Positions 12,375-24,900 of a DNA stretch of 64,000 nucleotides are shown one piece after another; the first letter of the stretch is position 1, and each line of letters opens with the position of its first letter. The position numbers and the translations under genes are program-made. Source of the stretch: Anastatus disparis. Lineage: Eukaryota > Arthropoda > Insecta > Hymenoptera > Eupelmidae. The notes below the pieces were generated by a model. That model ran no database searches and was not told the origin of the DNA. It was given only the letters and a program-made list of their open reading frames with translations. The stretch spans positions 10,186,001 to 10,250,000 of the forward strand of contig JAFFSR010000229.1 in NCBI GenBank assembly GCA_017163975.1, in the 5' to 3' direction.

Positions 12375-13084
12375 GAAGAACTTACTCCAACTATGATGAG
12401 AAAAAGAAACGAAGATTGTGCAATGTATTTTAGCATTTTTTTTTCTGATTTTATCTCAACTCGTATTATTATTAGTAGTTGAATTTAACATTAAATATAT
12501 TGATTTTTAAAAGAATTTTTTTTAAAGCTATGATACTAAGAAGAGAAAATTTAGAAAATAAAATTTTTTTAAGCTTAATTATGTTTATGTATAATTATTT
12601 CTATAATAATATAATTACTGTAAAAATCTTTAATTAAAGGAAATACAAATCGAGTAAAGATAAATTTGATATTTTATTAGCGACAGGAAAATCGAATTTT
12701 GGGTAAAATTTTATTTTGTTTCCATATTAATTTCTCTTTTATTTAGAAAAAAAACAGTACTATGTATTTATTATAAAACTTATAAACATATATTTATAAA
12801 ACTTACAAACATATATTCCTTATAAAACTTACGAACTAATTGAACTTAATGGTTACATGTTTAACTACTTAAACATACCTAGTTAAACTAAATGTTTTCT
12901 TATAACTTAGAATCTTAGTTAATAAAATATAACTCTTAATCTCTTTCTTGTGTCTTATACAGTATATTTAAATTCATAACTTAACCTGTAGTAGATCTAG
13001 CATTTAAATAAGTGTCATTTAAAATTTTATAAAAATTTTGGCTATAAAAATTATTTGCTGAAAATACTTTACATTAAATGTTTC

Positions 13085-16000
13085 TTAATCTATTTCCATC
13101 TTAACAGTAAAGTTCATTAATTTCCTTAATGAATCTATTCTTTCCTCAAACACAACTTTGTCTTCCTTAGTTTTTATTTTTCCAGATCCACAGAGCTTCA
13201 TTAAATACTTACAGCTATCAGCCGTGCTCAAATCCTCTATTCTTTTTCTCAAATTTTCTGGTTTGAACCCTTTGAAGATCTGAGGCTCATCATGGTCTAG
13301 TAACTTTTTGTAAGTCTACAAAAATTTATTTATCATAAATCAACTTACATCAAATCATGAAATTATGGTTTAAACAATATATTTGATAAATGATAAATTC
13401 ATTAAAAAATAATAAAATTTTATTTACTTACACAATCTTTCTTTAGGTCATCAAGATTGTTCAATATGAATTTTATTAAATATTTATCCTTTGTTTCATC
13501 CCATCGTAACAAAGTTTCATTGTTCATTAATGTATGAAAAATTTCGCTGATAATAGCATCACCTTAAAAATTAAAAATTCATAAATTAGAGATAGTAATG
13601 AAACAATGATATAATAAAAAAATTTAATTTACTTTTATTGTCTTGCTTAGGCGATTCATCATCAGAATCAGGAATATCAAAGATTTCAGGACTTTGGTCT
13701 CCAAAATTTCCTGATGTAATTTTTTCAGGAATAGATGATGTAGTATTTTCAGGAATTTGTGATCTAGCATTTATTGGTAAATCTTCATCATTATCATTAA
13801 TTGTGCTGATATTAGTATTGAGTATTGAAGACCTTTGGACTTCAAAATTTTCTGTTGCAGAATCAATATTCTGACTGGAGGTAATTTCAAAAGACTCACG
13901 AGCTTCGATTAAACTTCTTGATGACACAATATTTTCAAGAATTTGTGGTGTCAATTTATTTATTGGTGATTCCTGACCATTATTATTTATCATTGTTTCT
14001 TGTAATTTTGGATCTGGTGTATCCTCTGCATCTAAAAAAAGTTTTTTTAGTAAAAATAATAATTGTATCGTGTCTTCAGGAATTTTTTATTTATTATTTG
14101 TTAGTAATTATTCATTAGAATCATCAATTGTAATATCAGTACTTAGTATTGAAGACTGCTGGTCTCCAAAATTTTCTGTTGCAGAATCAATATTCTGACT
14201 GGAGGTAATTTCAAAAGACTCACAAGTTTCGATTAAACTTCTTGATGGCACAATATTTTCAAGAATTTGTGGTGTCAATTTATTTATTGGTGATTCCTGA
14301 CCATTATTATTTATCATTTTTTCTTGTAATTTTGGATCTGGTGTATCCTCTGCATCTAAAAAAAGTTTTTTTAGTAAAAATAATAATTGTATCGTGTCTT
14401 CAGGAATTTTTTATTTATTATTTGTTAGTAATTCTTCATTAGAATCATTAATTGTAATATCAGTACTTAGTATTGAAGACTGCTGGTCTCCCAAATTTTT
14501 TATAATAGAATCAATCATCTGACTAGAGGCAATTCCAGAAGATTCACGAGTTTCGCTTAAATTACTTGATGATATTATGGTTTGAAGAATTTGTGATAAT
14601 TTATTAATTGTTGATTCCTGAGTATTATTGTCCACCATTTTATCTTGTAATTTTACAACTTCTATATTCTCTACGCCTAGAAAAAGTTTCATTAATAAAA
14701 ATAGTAATCAAAAACAAATTAGTTAATGAAATACACTTGTATTATTTTTTGTTGATTCTTCGCCACTGGATTCTCGAGAAGAATAATAGACTAAAATGAA
14801 TATTAAAATTTAGATCTAAAGAATAAGGATATTTGAATTTTATCTATCATTAAGATTTAAAGAATCTCTGAAATGGCGAAATGGTATTGTATAGACTTTT
14901 CTCTCGTGTGTAAATCACGATATTTGTAAAATTTATATTTACATCCTGAGATTAGGTACGTTGACTGAAATACATAGTACCAAAATACTGAAGATTTTAA
15001 GTAGAAAATCAAATTGAATGAAAATGATTAATTTAAATATAGTTCATCAAGATTGAAAAATGTTACCATAATATTTATGATATTATATCATAATTGTGCA
15101 ACAATTAAAAACTGCGTAGAATTGTATAAACAAAGTTGCAATTGTCGTATAATTATATGGTTACCATAATTTTTCAATTTGATGATTGGGTTTTAATAAT
15201 TAGCGAATGAGCTAGTTAAGCGAAAGCTATTTCGAGTGATTGCATAAAACATTAGTGCTTAGTCAGATTTGATTAAATAAATATTAAAATTGTTATGACG
15301 CTTAGATATAAATAAATTCGTAAAATTAATTTACTTATTGAGTTTCATAATTCAACATCAAGTTATAAAAGTTATTTTTATTTGAAGGATGTACTCATGC
15401 GATCATAATCGACTTTTAAAAAAAACATATCGAAATACTTCGCAACTATCTTCATTAAATTTAATTATCACTAAGAAATTCAAACTTTTATTTGTTAATA
15501 TTACTAATAATACCAATGATTTGCATTTATATTAGCACAGATTTTACGTTTAAATTTGATATCAAGACATACGTTTATGATAAAAGATGTTAAGCTAAGA
15601 ACTGCAAAAGCAAAAAAAATTGATAAGTAAAAAAATTGATCTTAGTATTGTAGAAAGTTCTCGACCGATTTAACGATTATTCAGCGTATTCTTTTAATAT
15701 ATAACTTTGATTATAAAATATATCATGTAGCCTTCACATATTAGGAATAATTTTTTTTTTTTTTTTTCTAAGATTAATATATAAAGTATATTGTCCTCTA
15801 TATGATTAACCTTTTTTTTTATATGGTGAGGTCGAGGGAGTCCCCGCCCGGTATCCGTTTAACACATTATATCAGGCTAGACTGTTAGACCCCACCATAC
15901 CGAAAAACTTTGACTACCGATGGATAATCAGCCACTTTTGTGACCAACAATCAACCGATACCCAATGAGGTCGGATTTTTAAGAGTCGCGATATAAATGG

Positions 16001-17429
16001 CACATACACTAATTTTCTTTCGAAAAAAAAGTTTAGAGGTACCTGGCCAGGATTCGAACCCATGCCCTCCGCGTTGAAGGCAAGAGCTCTATCCATTACG
16101 CCACCGCGCTCTGTCAAATTAGGAATAATAGATTGCAAAATTTCATTACCTGCTTTGTCTAATAATTCGTTGGACGATGTAGAATTTTCACTGTTATATC
16201 GGTATCTTTTATGAATTATTGATGAAACTAATTTAGAAATGCAACTATCAGAATTAGTGAACTTTTGAGTTAATTTTTTTCTTTTTCTGTCGGTACGGGA
16301 TTGTTGCAGAAAACGTATTCTCGTTTCCTTTTCTTGTTCATCTGTCATTCCAGCGTGTATGTCATATTTGGACCGTTTTGAATTCTCTGAAAATGTACAT
16401 AATTATTATTTATATGTGAGTCGATTATTAATACAAATTGATTAGGACATAATATCAAAACAGAACAAATAAGTTATAAAATGATTTTATTAATGATTGA
16501 AACTTACCCAAAGTATCGTAAAAAGTCGGCAATTTAATATCCTTATTACGTAATAAGTAATTTACGATAGCCAAACAAAAGTATGAACATCGATATTTAT
16601 CATATTTTGCATTCTGGAAGAAGGTCTGCCATGGTAGGACATCATTTCGTTTAGACAGCTCTAAATTGATAATGGCCCGTAGTTCTGGGGCCAAACCTAA
16701 TTTTAAATCTAGTGTGTCGATGATGAAATTTTCAATTGCCAGCACCAACGACGGGTCAGGTTGACCTTGTCCCAAATAATTGCATAACGTTTTTATGATT
16801 AGGAGTCCAGTTTGGAATGCAACAGCGAACCCAATAGGCCATATTTCACCTAATTTTGTTTCAAATTCTTCAGTGTGCGGTGTTAAACCTGTTGATACAA
16901 TCAATACAGAATAAAATTTTTTGTAAACGTAACGATCACTTGGGATAAACGCAAAATATCATAAATGATGAACAATACCTATTAATTGGTGTACATCCTT
17001 GGAAAAGTAATAATTATACACGTGTCCCTTTTGACTCAGATTATTAATAGTCGTTTTTGAAACGATACTATTTTGAACGGGAACTAAAGAATTCCATTGA
17101 AATTGTTTCATAGCCTGCCGAATGTTTGTTTTACGGATAGCATATGATGGAGTGTTAGAATCAATGGGATCAATTTTTTCGAAGTACCCTTTTTTTACAA
17201 TATTGTAAAGAAAATTTCTATATTGAAAATAGGTATTTACTTTAAAGCAAGTACTACGCTTATCTACGGCATCCGTATTTTTTAGGATTATTACGTTGCC
17301 GTCAACATTCTTATTTTTATGAAAAATTATTGAATTACAATCGTAGAATGTGTTAAGGCGGTCCCATAATATAGCATTTTTGAAATATTTGGTATATATT
17401 ATTTTTGATGAATCAATTCGAATATCCAT
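13085..17429 (-). CDS. Gene A3: member with damaged internal repeat exons
   Basis: Exons: 17429..16979, 16888..16508, 16386..16150, tentative 14772..14737, 14031..13633, 13562..13432, 13315..13085 (TAA). Joined this way all phases fit (622 codons with the 36-nt exon). The family's first ATG is ACG here, so I start at the next conserved Met (MDIRIDSSK). Two further repeat-exon copies, from 14,676 and 14,355, each hit an in-frame TAA after one SIM-like run. They belong to a 324-nt tandem duplication in which the old intron end is read in frame. Because every flanking junction is phase 1, skipping both leaves an open frame; whether that happens is unknown. The last exon has a few extra codons relative to A2. 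A SINE sits in intron 3. It may be a functional, shortened gene or a recent pseudogene. Confidence 0.5.
13870..14678 (-). repeat. 324-nt tandem duplication with stop codons in gene A3
   Basis: The string TGGATCTGGTGTATCCTCTG recurs exactly 324 nt apart (about 14,010 and 14,334), with the same spacing for the exon starts at 14,031 and 14,355. 324 is 108 codons, so the copied block keeps frame even through the former intron end. The copies starting at 14,355 and 14,676 end in TAA (GAA to TAA after DDSN; TCA to TAA after LLTNNK). Confidence 0.75.
15752..16117 (-). mobile_element. tRNA-derived SINE, family 2, in intron 3 of gene A3
   Basis: On the minus strand it begins with a tRNA-like head (GGCGTAATGGATAGAGCTCT, box B GGGTTCGAATCCTGGCC), followed by a GTATCGGTTGATTGTTGG body and an A/T-rich tail. 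It is bounded by a 12-base duplication ATTAGGAATAAT (15,740-15,751 and 16,118-16,129). The same intron of gene A2 (about 8841-8855) shows the site once and uninterrupted, a clean empty site. Its other copy is at 25,696. Confidence 0.9.
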
Positions 17430-17449
17430 GTTGCTTGGCGTTGCGTATT

Positions 17450-20400
17450 GAATATCTGAAAAAAATTGATCAAGGAAATCAGATTGTGCGAGATATAATT
17501 ATACAAATAAATTCAAAAGACCATATTGATTACGTAAGACATCTAAATTAAAAATATTTAGTTGAAAAAAAACGAACTTCAGAAAATTATTTATACAAAT
17601 TGCTCTTAAATTAAGCAACTATATGGCTCATATTGGATATTTTGTATGAACCAAATAGGTTTTAATTAACAGCAGTGATGGTAAATTAATATCTTTCGTT
17701 ATTAGTAAAATGATGTCGGATTCTGTGGAATCACAAATGAATGCAATGAGAGATTACGCTTACTCTTTATTGAAACTATATTTTCGTGATTCTAGCCGTT
17801 ATTAGACTAATTAAGTGCAATTAAACTTAAATAATAATCTACTTTTTGCGTGATGATTTTTACAAGTTTATATATAATCGGTTATTCGGACACTAGCGTA
17901 TAAAATATTCTGTGACTCAACATAAAAAACAAATATAATTTGTTTAAATATTTAGAATTCTAACCCGTTTGATATATAATTATTCCTAAATATTTATATA
18001 GAAAGTTATTCATCGGTTTTATTAACGCCAATGTGATATAATCCAGTCATTCTACAAAATTTCATGACTTAATTAATTACAGATATTCGAAGATGGGGAA
18101 TCATTGATTAAAAATTAAAAATTAAAATTAAAAATCATTGATTTTTTAAATAATTGATTTAATTCAAGACAAAATTTTTACTACAAAAAGGAAACTTCAC
18201 TGTATATTTTTCTTTATGAATTAATACTTCTGAATTTATTTTACATTTGAAATTTATATTGAATAGGGAAAATAAATAAACAACACAATTAACGGAAAAA
18301 GCCTGAAAAGGCATCAAAAAACCCTTCTATTAAAAGAAAGAAACAAAAACGATTATAATAAAAATTTGTAAAAGAATTATTACAGACATTAAAACTCAAA
18401 CTTATTTTTAAATGAATTTGAAACAATAGCTAATGACGTCACACTCACGCAACAAAGTAAACTGACACAATGCGTTACAAAGAAAATGTTCACTTTGAAG
18501 CTTATAACTATTAAATATTGATTATGATAAAATGCCAAATCGGCAGTCGATCGACGAGTTTAATGTTTTGATTTAATCAAATTTACCGTGAAGGACGTAA
18601 TTTCTGATCACATATTTACATGTAAAAAAGTAAAAGTATATTTCTTTTTCACACAAACGAAGCATTTCTTACTCTCAATCTATTTTTCTTCATAAATTAA
18701 AAAAAGGTTTTTCCTACTAAAATCTTAAAGATTATGATTTATAATAAATAATGATCAGAAATTACGCCCTGATCAGGAACTACGTCCTTTACGGTAATGC
18801 CAAAAAAGCGATTTGCGAACAGTGGCAATATAGTTGTAGCCGCTTTGGGCTGTCGTGCGCACGACGATAAATCGTTTATTTTGCGTTTAGTAAATGATTA
18901 TTTACTACTTGTAAATAATATGTAAATTGTGCGATTGTTTAATTGCTGTTTGAATAAATGTTCAAGTAATCAGTAAAGAATATGTGAATGTATTCGACAA
19001 GTTATAACGTAGCCGGTACGAGAAAAATAAGAGAGATGTGTACTTAAAGGGACGCCAATTAGAATTAAAACACTTACTAAAAGAAAGAAAAGGCATCAAT
19101 CTTTTTACTTAACTTGAGTGGACCTTTCTTAAGAGAAAGAAAGGGGGGAAGGTGCCTGAGACGTGCTGACATCTCTCTTGTTGTTCTCGCGCGACAAATC
19201 ACATACGCACACATTTATGAGAGAATATATTACGAGTTACGACGTAACAATCATTATCATTAATAAACCCATTTATAAATTTTCATATAGTTTACTAAGA
19301 TTTATAAAATTATTTTGCATATTAATAACGTTAAGAACATATTTTCATTGAGCTGTGAGCATTAAAAAAAAATAATAAGACGCAATTAGTAAAAGTACGT
19401 ATCATAAACAAACTCGTCGATGCGATTTTTTTTACTTAAAACGTCAGTTAATTTAATAGGCCACTTACTTCTTTTTAATATAATTATGTGAAGGGAACAT
19501 TTAGAAATTGAAAACTTCTTCTTTGTTGTTGTTCATTAGCTTTGTGATCGCCAGTTTGAAATTGAATACTATCATTATACTGGCAAGTTCCATATTACAC
19601 AATATTGTTTCTTTACAATTTGAATGATCATATTTGTTATGTAAGAAACTATCTATTATATTATTTTTACTTTTTATCTATTTTGCGAGCTGAATCAATG
19701 GACTAAATCGTTATTATAACGGAATAATAACCACATTAATTTATTTTTCCACAAAATAATTAATAATCACTCATTGACGAAAGTTTTATTTTGGCTATTT
19801 TCACTTGAATATTTGTCCGTTATTTCAAAACTAGGTTTATTTTGAAGATATTTTATTTCTTATAGTCGAAGTGATGTGCACTCGACCAAGTACAAACTGC
19901 TACTGCCTTTCGGTTTAGGTAAAAACAAACGTAAACGCAAGTATACACAGGTAAAAAATACAATATGAAAATATCAAACGTATCCCTTTTTACTAATTAC
20001 GGGGATTTCCAAACGGACGAAACATAGTATGCGTCTCAGATGTTTCATTATTTGATCGCTTATAAGGCGACCCAAACGTATATACGAATTTTTACAATCT
20101 TGGTGCCGGTAAATCGTTTTATGGTATTAGAGGACTATATTTCGACCATACAATAGTAACGGAGCTTAACACTATACCGCTGTAAAATAATATGTATAAA
20201 ATACAGGAATTTTAGCATCGAGAGAACTATTTGTTACCGAAATACAAATTATCGGATACATCGACAAATATTAATTTTAACATGACGTTACATAAAAATA
20301 TATAAATAAAACAAGAGAAAATTAGATGTAAGTACGCAACAGGAATATTAGGCAATTATTAATTTACTGTCTTAATTTTTTTAACGAAAATTGCATTTTA

Positions 20401-20460
20401 CTGATATTAATTAAAGTTATTTAGTTATTATAAATTTCTATTCAGTACTTCAAGATATTT
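17450..20460. other. Flank of segmental duplication, copy 3, with insertions
   Basis: 17,450-18,037 matches 10,200-10,800. 18,038-19,247 (1.2 kb) replaces about 157 bases present in copy 2. Homology resumes at 19,249 (matching 10,957), then about 0.5 kb (19,825-20,338) is inserted relative to copy 2 before homology resumes at AATATTAGGCAATTATT. No open frame in the inserted blocks looks like a gene. Confidence 0.55.
18583..18797. mobile_element. MITE with TTACCGT terminal inverted repeats
   Basis: The left end TTACCGTGAAGGACGTAA and the right end ACGTCCTTTACGGTAA are inverted repeats about 27 bases long that continue through TTCTGATCA / TGATCAGGAA. There is no coding content. It lies inside the 1.2 kb block specific to copy 3. 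Confidence 0.7.
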
Positions 20461-20823
20461 TACTAAACTTTTTACTAAAACTTACTTTTGTATTTTCCCG
20501 GTTTAACTTGTACAAAATTTGAACTTGGGAAGCAAATTGAAAAAACAGAGAAGTTGAAAAATAAAAATTTACTAGGAACAAAAGGTCTGAAAAATTTTAG
20601 AAAAATTTAGAAAGAGACTCAAAGGTCTGCAAATAAATTTAGAAAAACTCGGAGGTCCGTAACTTCGTTTTCACAAAGTCGTGGTACGAATGACAATTAT
20701 GCAACTCGTCGTTGATCCTTATATACCTCTGCTGGACACTCACGCATAGGAAAATGCGTTAGTGTTAAAAAGAAAACAATAGTTTTCACCCAGTTTTCTC
20801 CAATTTGCTTCCCTTAAGGTACA

Positions 20824-20841
20824 AGAGAGAGAGAGAGAGAA
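20824..20841. repeat. (GA)n microsatellite
   Basis: Short uninterrupted GA run of 18 bases. Confidence 0.8.
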
Positions 20842-21570
20842 AGGAGATCAGACTAAAGGAAAGAAAAAGCGTGGGAGGAGCGTACCCTCAACTTTCCTGC
20901 CCTTTCTTCTTTCTTTATCTCTTTACAAAATTCTTAGTTAATTAAAGTAAATTATTAAGAACAAAATTAAAATTAAAATTAGTACTGTAATATTAAAAAT
21001 TAATATCATTGAATAAAAATAAGAGACTATGAAATCTAATTATATTCTCATTTAATTTTCCTTTTGGAAATTATACAAAAAAAATCAATTGATATTAAAC
21101 TGTTAATACGAAATACTCGCAATTATTTCTTGGCGATACATCTTAAAATTAAAATATACAAAATCGTTGCTAACTTAAAAACTAATACGAAGAGTCATTA
21201 ATAGGAAGACAATTAATAAACTAAATTCCTTAAACTTACGATAGCTAATTTTTAATGACAGGAGATAAAATAGATATAAACTATAAGTTATTACGACAAT
21301 AGTTCTAAGAATATTTATTTAAAAAATTTTTAAATAAATCTGTTTTAAATGATAATTCTATGTCGAGGTATAAAAAATAAAAAAATTTAATTAATTAAGA
21401 AAAAATTTACGCAATATAATTCTAATAACAACAGTAGTGTATGCGCATGTTTGACCTTAAAAGTTCCTACATTTTTGTCATAAAAATATATGGTTTTTAA
21501 ATAAAAGAAAAAAAATATTTGCTCAGAATTACATAGATAAGATTTAATATTAATAGATATATAACTAGGT

Positions 21571-21657
21571 CATATCTGCCGTCCAAAGTGTAAAAGTGGT
21601 TAGCTACATTGGAATCCCATTGGAGTTAAGGTTTTCTTACTTTGGACGGCAGATATG
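21571..21657. mobile_element. 87-bp MITE
   Basis: Perfect 19-base terminal inverted repeats, CATATCTGCCGTCCAAAGT and ACTTTGGACGGCAGATATG, around a 49-base centre. Confidence 0.75.
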
Positions 21658-22069
21658 AAAAACAATTAAAATTAAAAATAACATTAAGTATGTTAAAATA
21701 ATACTTTCGCTAAATAAGTATAACTAATCTTTAAAGGTGCATTACTAATATATTACGTGCTAATAATAAAGTGTACGCAATTACACTGTGTACATTAATA
21801 ACTAACTAAATTTTTATGTACTACCTTATTGCTATTAGTGGAAATTAAGTTAATAATCTTTTATTTCATATATTATAAGAGATTTTTTAATTTATTTTAA
21901 TTCTAGAAGAAGAAAAATAAGGAAGCTGATTTGTAAAATATTCATTTCATAAATTCTTAAGAGCAGTTGTAAACATATAGAAAAAAAGGCGTTCTTTCTT
22001 TTCGTTTACTATGACTCTGAGATAGACATCTGCCATAATTTATATATTTTTTTCGTATTACTTATAATA

Positions 22070-22108
22070 CCTTTGGTAACAAACTTTCTTGAAAGTTTGT
22101 TACCAGAG
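22070..22108. repeat. Short perfect hairpin
   Basis: GGTAACAAACTTTC is followed after two bases by GAAAGTTTGTTACC. No U-rich tail or neighbouring gene gives it an obvious role. Confidence 0.6.
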
Positions 22109-22639
22109 GAAAATACAAGAACAAAGTACGTTAGAAACTAAACAAAAGGAAAATATAAAAAGAAAGTACGTTAGAAACATAAAATTGCAATTTATATGTC
22201 GTTTTAGCTGTTAGAGTTTTGGGAAGATGAAAAAGAGAAAAACTATATGAAAAAACAATTTTTTTATATAGTTTTGGCTTACTCTCTTGAATTTCTAAGT
22301 TTGTGCGGACCCTTTTTTTTTATATATGCACTTATACGTGTCCTTTTGTCGCACCAATAGAGAGACTTGAGATTTCACCAACGATGTACACCTGTGTACA
22401 ATCAGTGTGGTCTCACAAGAGGTATGATTTTTTTTATATATAGTTTACGCGGTAAAATTTTACTGCCTAAACTGAGTTACAATCAAGCACTATTTCTTTA
22501 CCTAGAAAGGCCTACTTAACAGGGCAAGCAATATTTTTCTTTTAAGTGAAAAGAAGGTTAAAAATATGTATAGACAAAAAAACAACAAAAAAAAAGGAAA
22601 AATTTTGACTCGAAATTTTAGCTGGACTTTACAACGGTG

Positions 22640-22905
22640 AAATTTAAATTGATTGAATAAAGTAATGTATCATACTGTGGATTCCATTGAACCCCTAATG
22701 CTTTCGTCGATTTTCATAGATCCTTGAATAAATTTAAGTTGGTTAATTCTTCAGGCAATGTTTCAACTAATCGAGGATCATTTGACGACCATTGTCGTAA
22801 TTCAAAACGGCCTGCTTTAAGAATATTGTTTATTTCATCGCGGAGTTGAAAAGCCTTTTGAAGAGAATCACTGCCAGTTAATAAATCGTCTACTAGTCCA
22901 GTAGA
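22640..22905 (-). pseudogene. BEL/Pao retrotransposon reverse-transcriptase relic
   Basis: The minus strand reads STGLVDDLLTGSDSL, then GRFELRQWSSNDPRLVE and KALGVQWN. The order of a VDD catalytic box, a GxFELRxWSSN block and a TLGxxW-like block is typical of BEL/Pao reverse transcriptase. The usual Tyr of YVDD is Leu here, there is an in-frame TGA about 65 codons downstream, and no gag, integrase or LTRs are visible, so it is a dead fragment of about 0.27 kb. Confidence 0.75.
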
Positions 22906-24770
22906 TTTAGTCGAAATGCATAATGTAATTAGTAACAGGTGCAGACCACCAAAAATGGCTTTGTTGGATGATTAGAAATGAAACTCTTGAGAGACCCTAA
23001 AAATTTGAGCCGTCAGGAATTTGTAAACAATGATTTAAGGTGCAAAATTCGCAAAAATCACTGTTTTTTGAGGTAGCTTGAAATCGTTTGCGATTTAGTA
23101 TATGAAAATTATACTATTTGTAGGTATTTCAAAGACGATTAATTTGAGACGTCATTGTTGAAAATCGGTTAATAAATTTTATAAATAATGATAAACAAAA
23201 ATCGGAAATCGCAAAATTTTAAAATATTTCTCATTTGATAAAAAAAGGATGTACAGGTTTGTAATTCAATAAAAATGTGCCTCTTATTATCCTTAAGAGC
23301 AGGTCGTATATCTCTGTCCTTTTCTAATCAAAGAATTTATTTTTTTGCAAAAACTAATAATTGTAGCAAAAAATAAGGAGATAGCCCCATCTCGTATAAT
23401 AAAAAGCAAGATTTTCTTTGATGAGGAAAAATTATTTTTATCGATTTGTTTTGAAGAAAACCTTGAAAAACTTAAAAAATAGAGGTTAGGATGGACAATT
23501 CAGTTTTTCAAGGTTTTCTTAAAAACAAAGTGATAAAAATAATTTTTCCTCATAAAAGAAAATCTTGCTTTTTATTATACGAGATGGGGCTTTCTTCTTA
23601 TTTTTTGCTACAAATATTAATCTTTGTGAAAAAATCAATTCTTTGATTAGAAAAGGACGGATATACTCGACCTCCTCTTAAGTTAACATAAAAATTTCAT
23701 CAAAAAATATTAATTATTTTACGAGATATTCTATTTGTTTATTAAAAAGAGGTCAAATGTACGTTAAAAAATTCACCCAAAAACGTCATTGTAGAGACTT
23801 TATGATAATCATGTATTTAGATATTAACGTAGATTTTATGAATTTGATGTGAAATCGTGTCCATTTCATTATTTTCAACCTAAATATGGCAACAAAAAAA
23901 GTAAATTTTTTTCTTAATGGTTTTTTAAATATTTTTGCAACTAATAAAAATATCAATATAGGGATTTGATATTCTTATTACTGGCAATTTTACGCAAATT
24001 AAAAAAAACAGGAGTGGCAGTCGTGGGGAATGGCCGACAGAAGCTATGCTTCCAGTGTATATATAGAAACTAGGAAGTGTGACATTTGCAAAAATTATAA
24101 TTAATTTTTTAACGAAAACTTGTTATTTTTGATTCAATGTATTATGTATTTAAAAATATATTAATAATATAGTTTATTAATAACAATTACTAAAAAATTA
24201 AGAAAGAAATGTTTATGCGTAACTTATAAAGGTTCATTGATATAAAAAAACAAAGCAGTAAAACTTTCTAGTTTCTCAAATAAAATTTACAAAAATGTAC
24301 AGTATCAAAATTTCTGGAAAATTTTCGTGAAAAATAATTTATTAAATAGAAACATAAAATAAAAAATTGAAAAAGAAATTAAATTAAAGATAAAATACCA
24401 ATTTTGTTTTGTGTTATAAAATTTTCTTCAGTCATTTTTTTCTATTTTTTTTACCGTATTAAATAGTTTTTAAATTCGTGGAATTTTTTAACTTTCTTCA
24501 ATTACTTATAACTATTTAAGAAATAAAGATATGTAAAGAGACTAGGGACAATAAATATTTTTTTTATTAGAATTATATTTTTTTAACTGAGCAAGTAATA
24601 TATACAGTAAGATTACGAGGAAAGTACTTATACAAAATCAGTAGGTGCAAGTGAGAGGGCACAGGGAAATCTCGTTAACATGAATACATTTAGAAAAAAG
24701 AAACAGTACCCGCTATGTATTTACCTATAACGTTCTATTATATATAGATACTTTCCTCAAAATTTTACTG
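22906..24770. other. Intergenic region around a foldback element
   Basis: AT-rich, without a supported gene. It contains the TTAA-flanked palindrome at 23,293-23,681; sequence on both sides looks like unique or old repeat DNA. Confidence 0.4.
23293..23681. mobile_element. TTAA-ended palindromic MITE, family F1, copy 1
   Basis: Near-perfect foldback of about 385 bases. The arms start TTAAGAGCAGGTCG / CGACCTCCTCTTAA, pass through CTTTTCTAATCAAAG / CTTTGATTAGAAAAG and AACCTTGAAAAAC / TTTTTCAAGGTT, with a loop on AGAGGTTAGG. TTAA at both ends suggests piggyBac-type mobilisation. Copy 2 is at 35,634 and a half copy at 5880. Confidence 0.85.

Positions 24771-24771
<1 letters not shown>

Positions 24772-24838
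<67 letters not shown>
24772..24838. repeat. (TA)n(CA)n microsatellite
   Basis: About 58 bases of alternating TA followed by four CA units. Confidence 0.95.
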
Positions 24839-24900
24839 TACAAGCATCAATTGTAGTACATTCAACGCACACATCCACTTGTGTATATACATGCATATTC

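Larger units (their letters stand above)
20461..22620. other. Repeat-rich intergenic region
   Basis: No supported gene. It contains a possible inverted-repeat element (GGGAAGCAAATTG at about 20,528 against CAATTTGCTTCCC at 20,802), a short GA run, a small MITE at 21,571, a hairpin at 22,070 and two copies of AAAGTACGTTAGAAAC 47 bases apart near 22,120-22,180. Confidence 0.45.

Noticed and set aside
15914..16348. 144-codon minus frame appearing to extend exon 3 of gene A3
   Set aside because: It reads through the donor GCAG|GTAATG into a SINE; paralogues stop or splice at this point.
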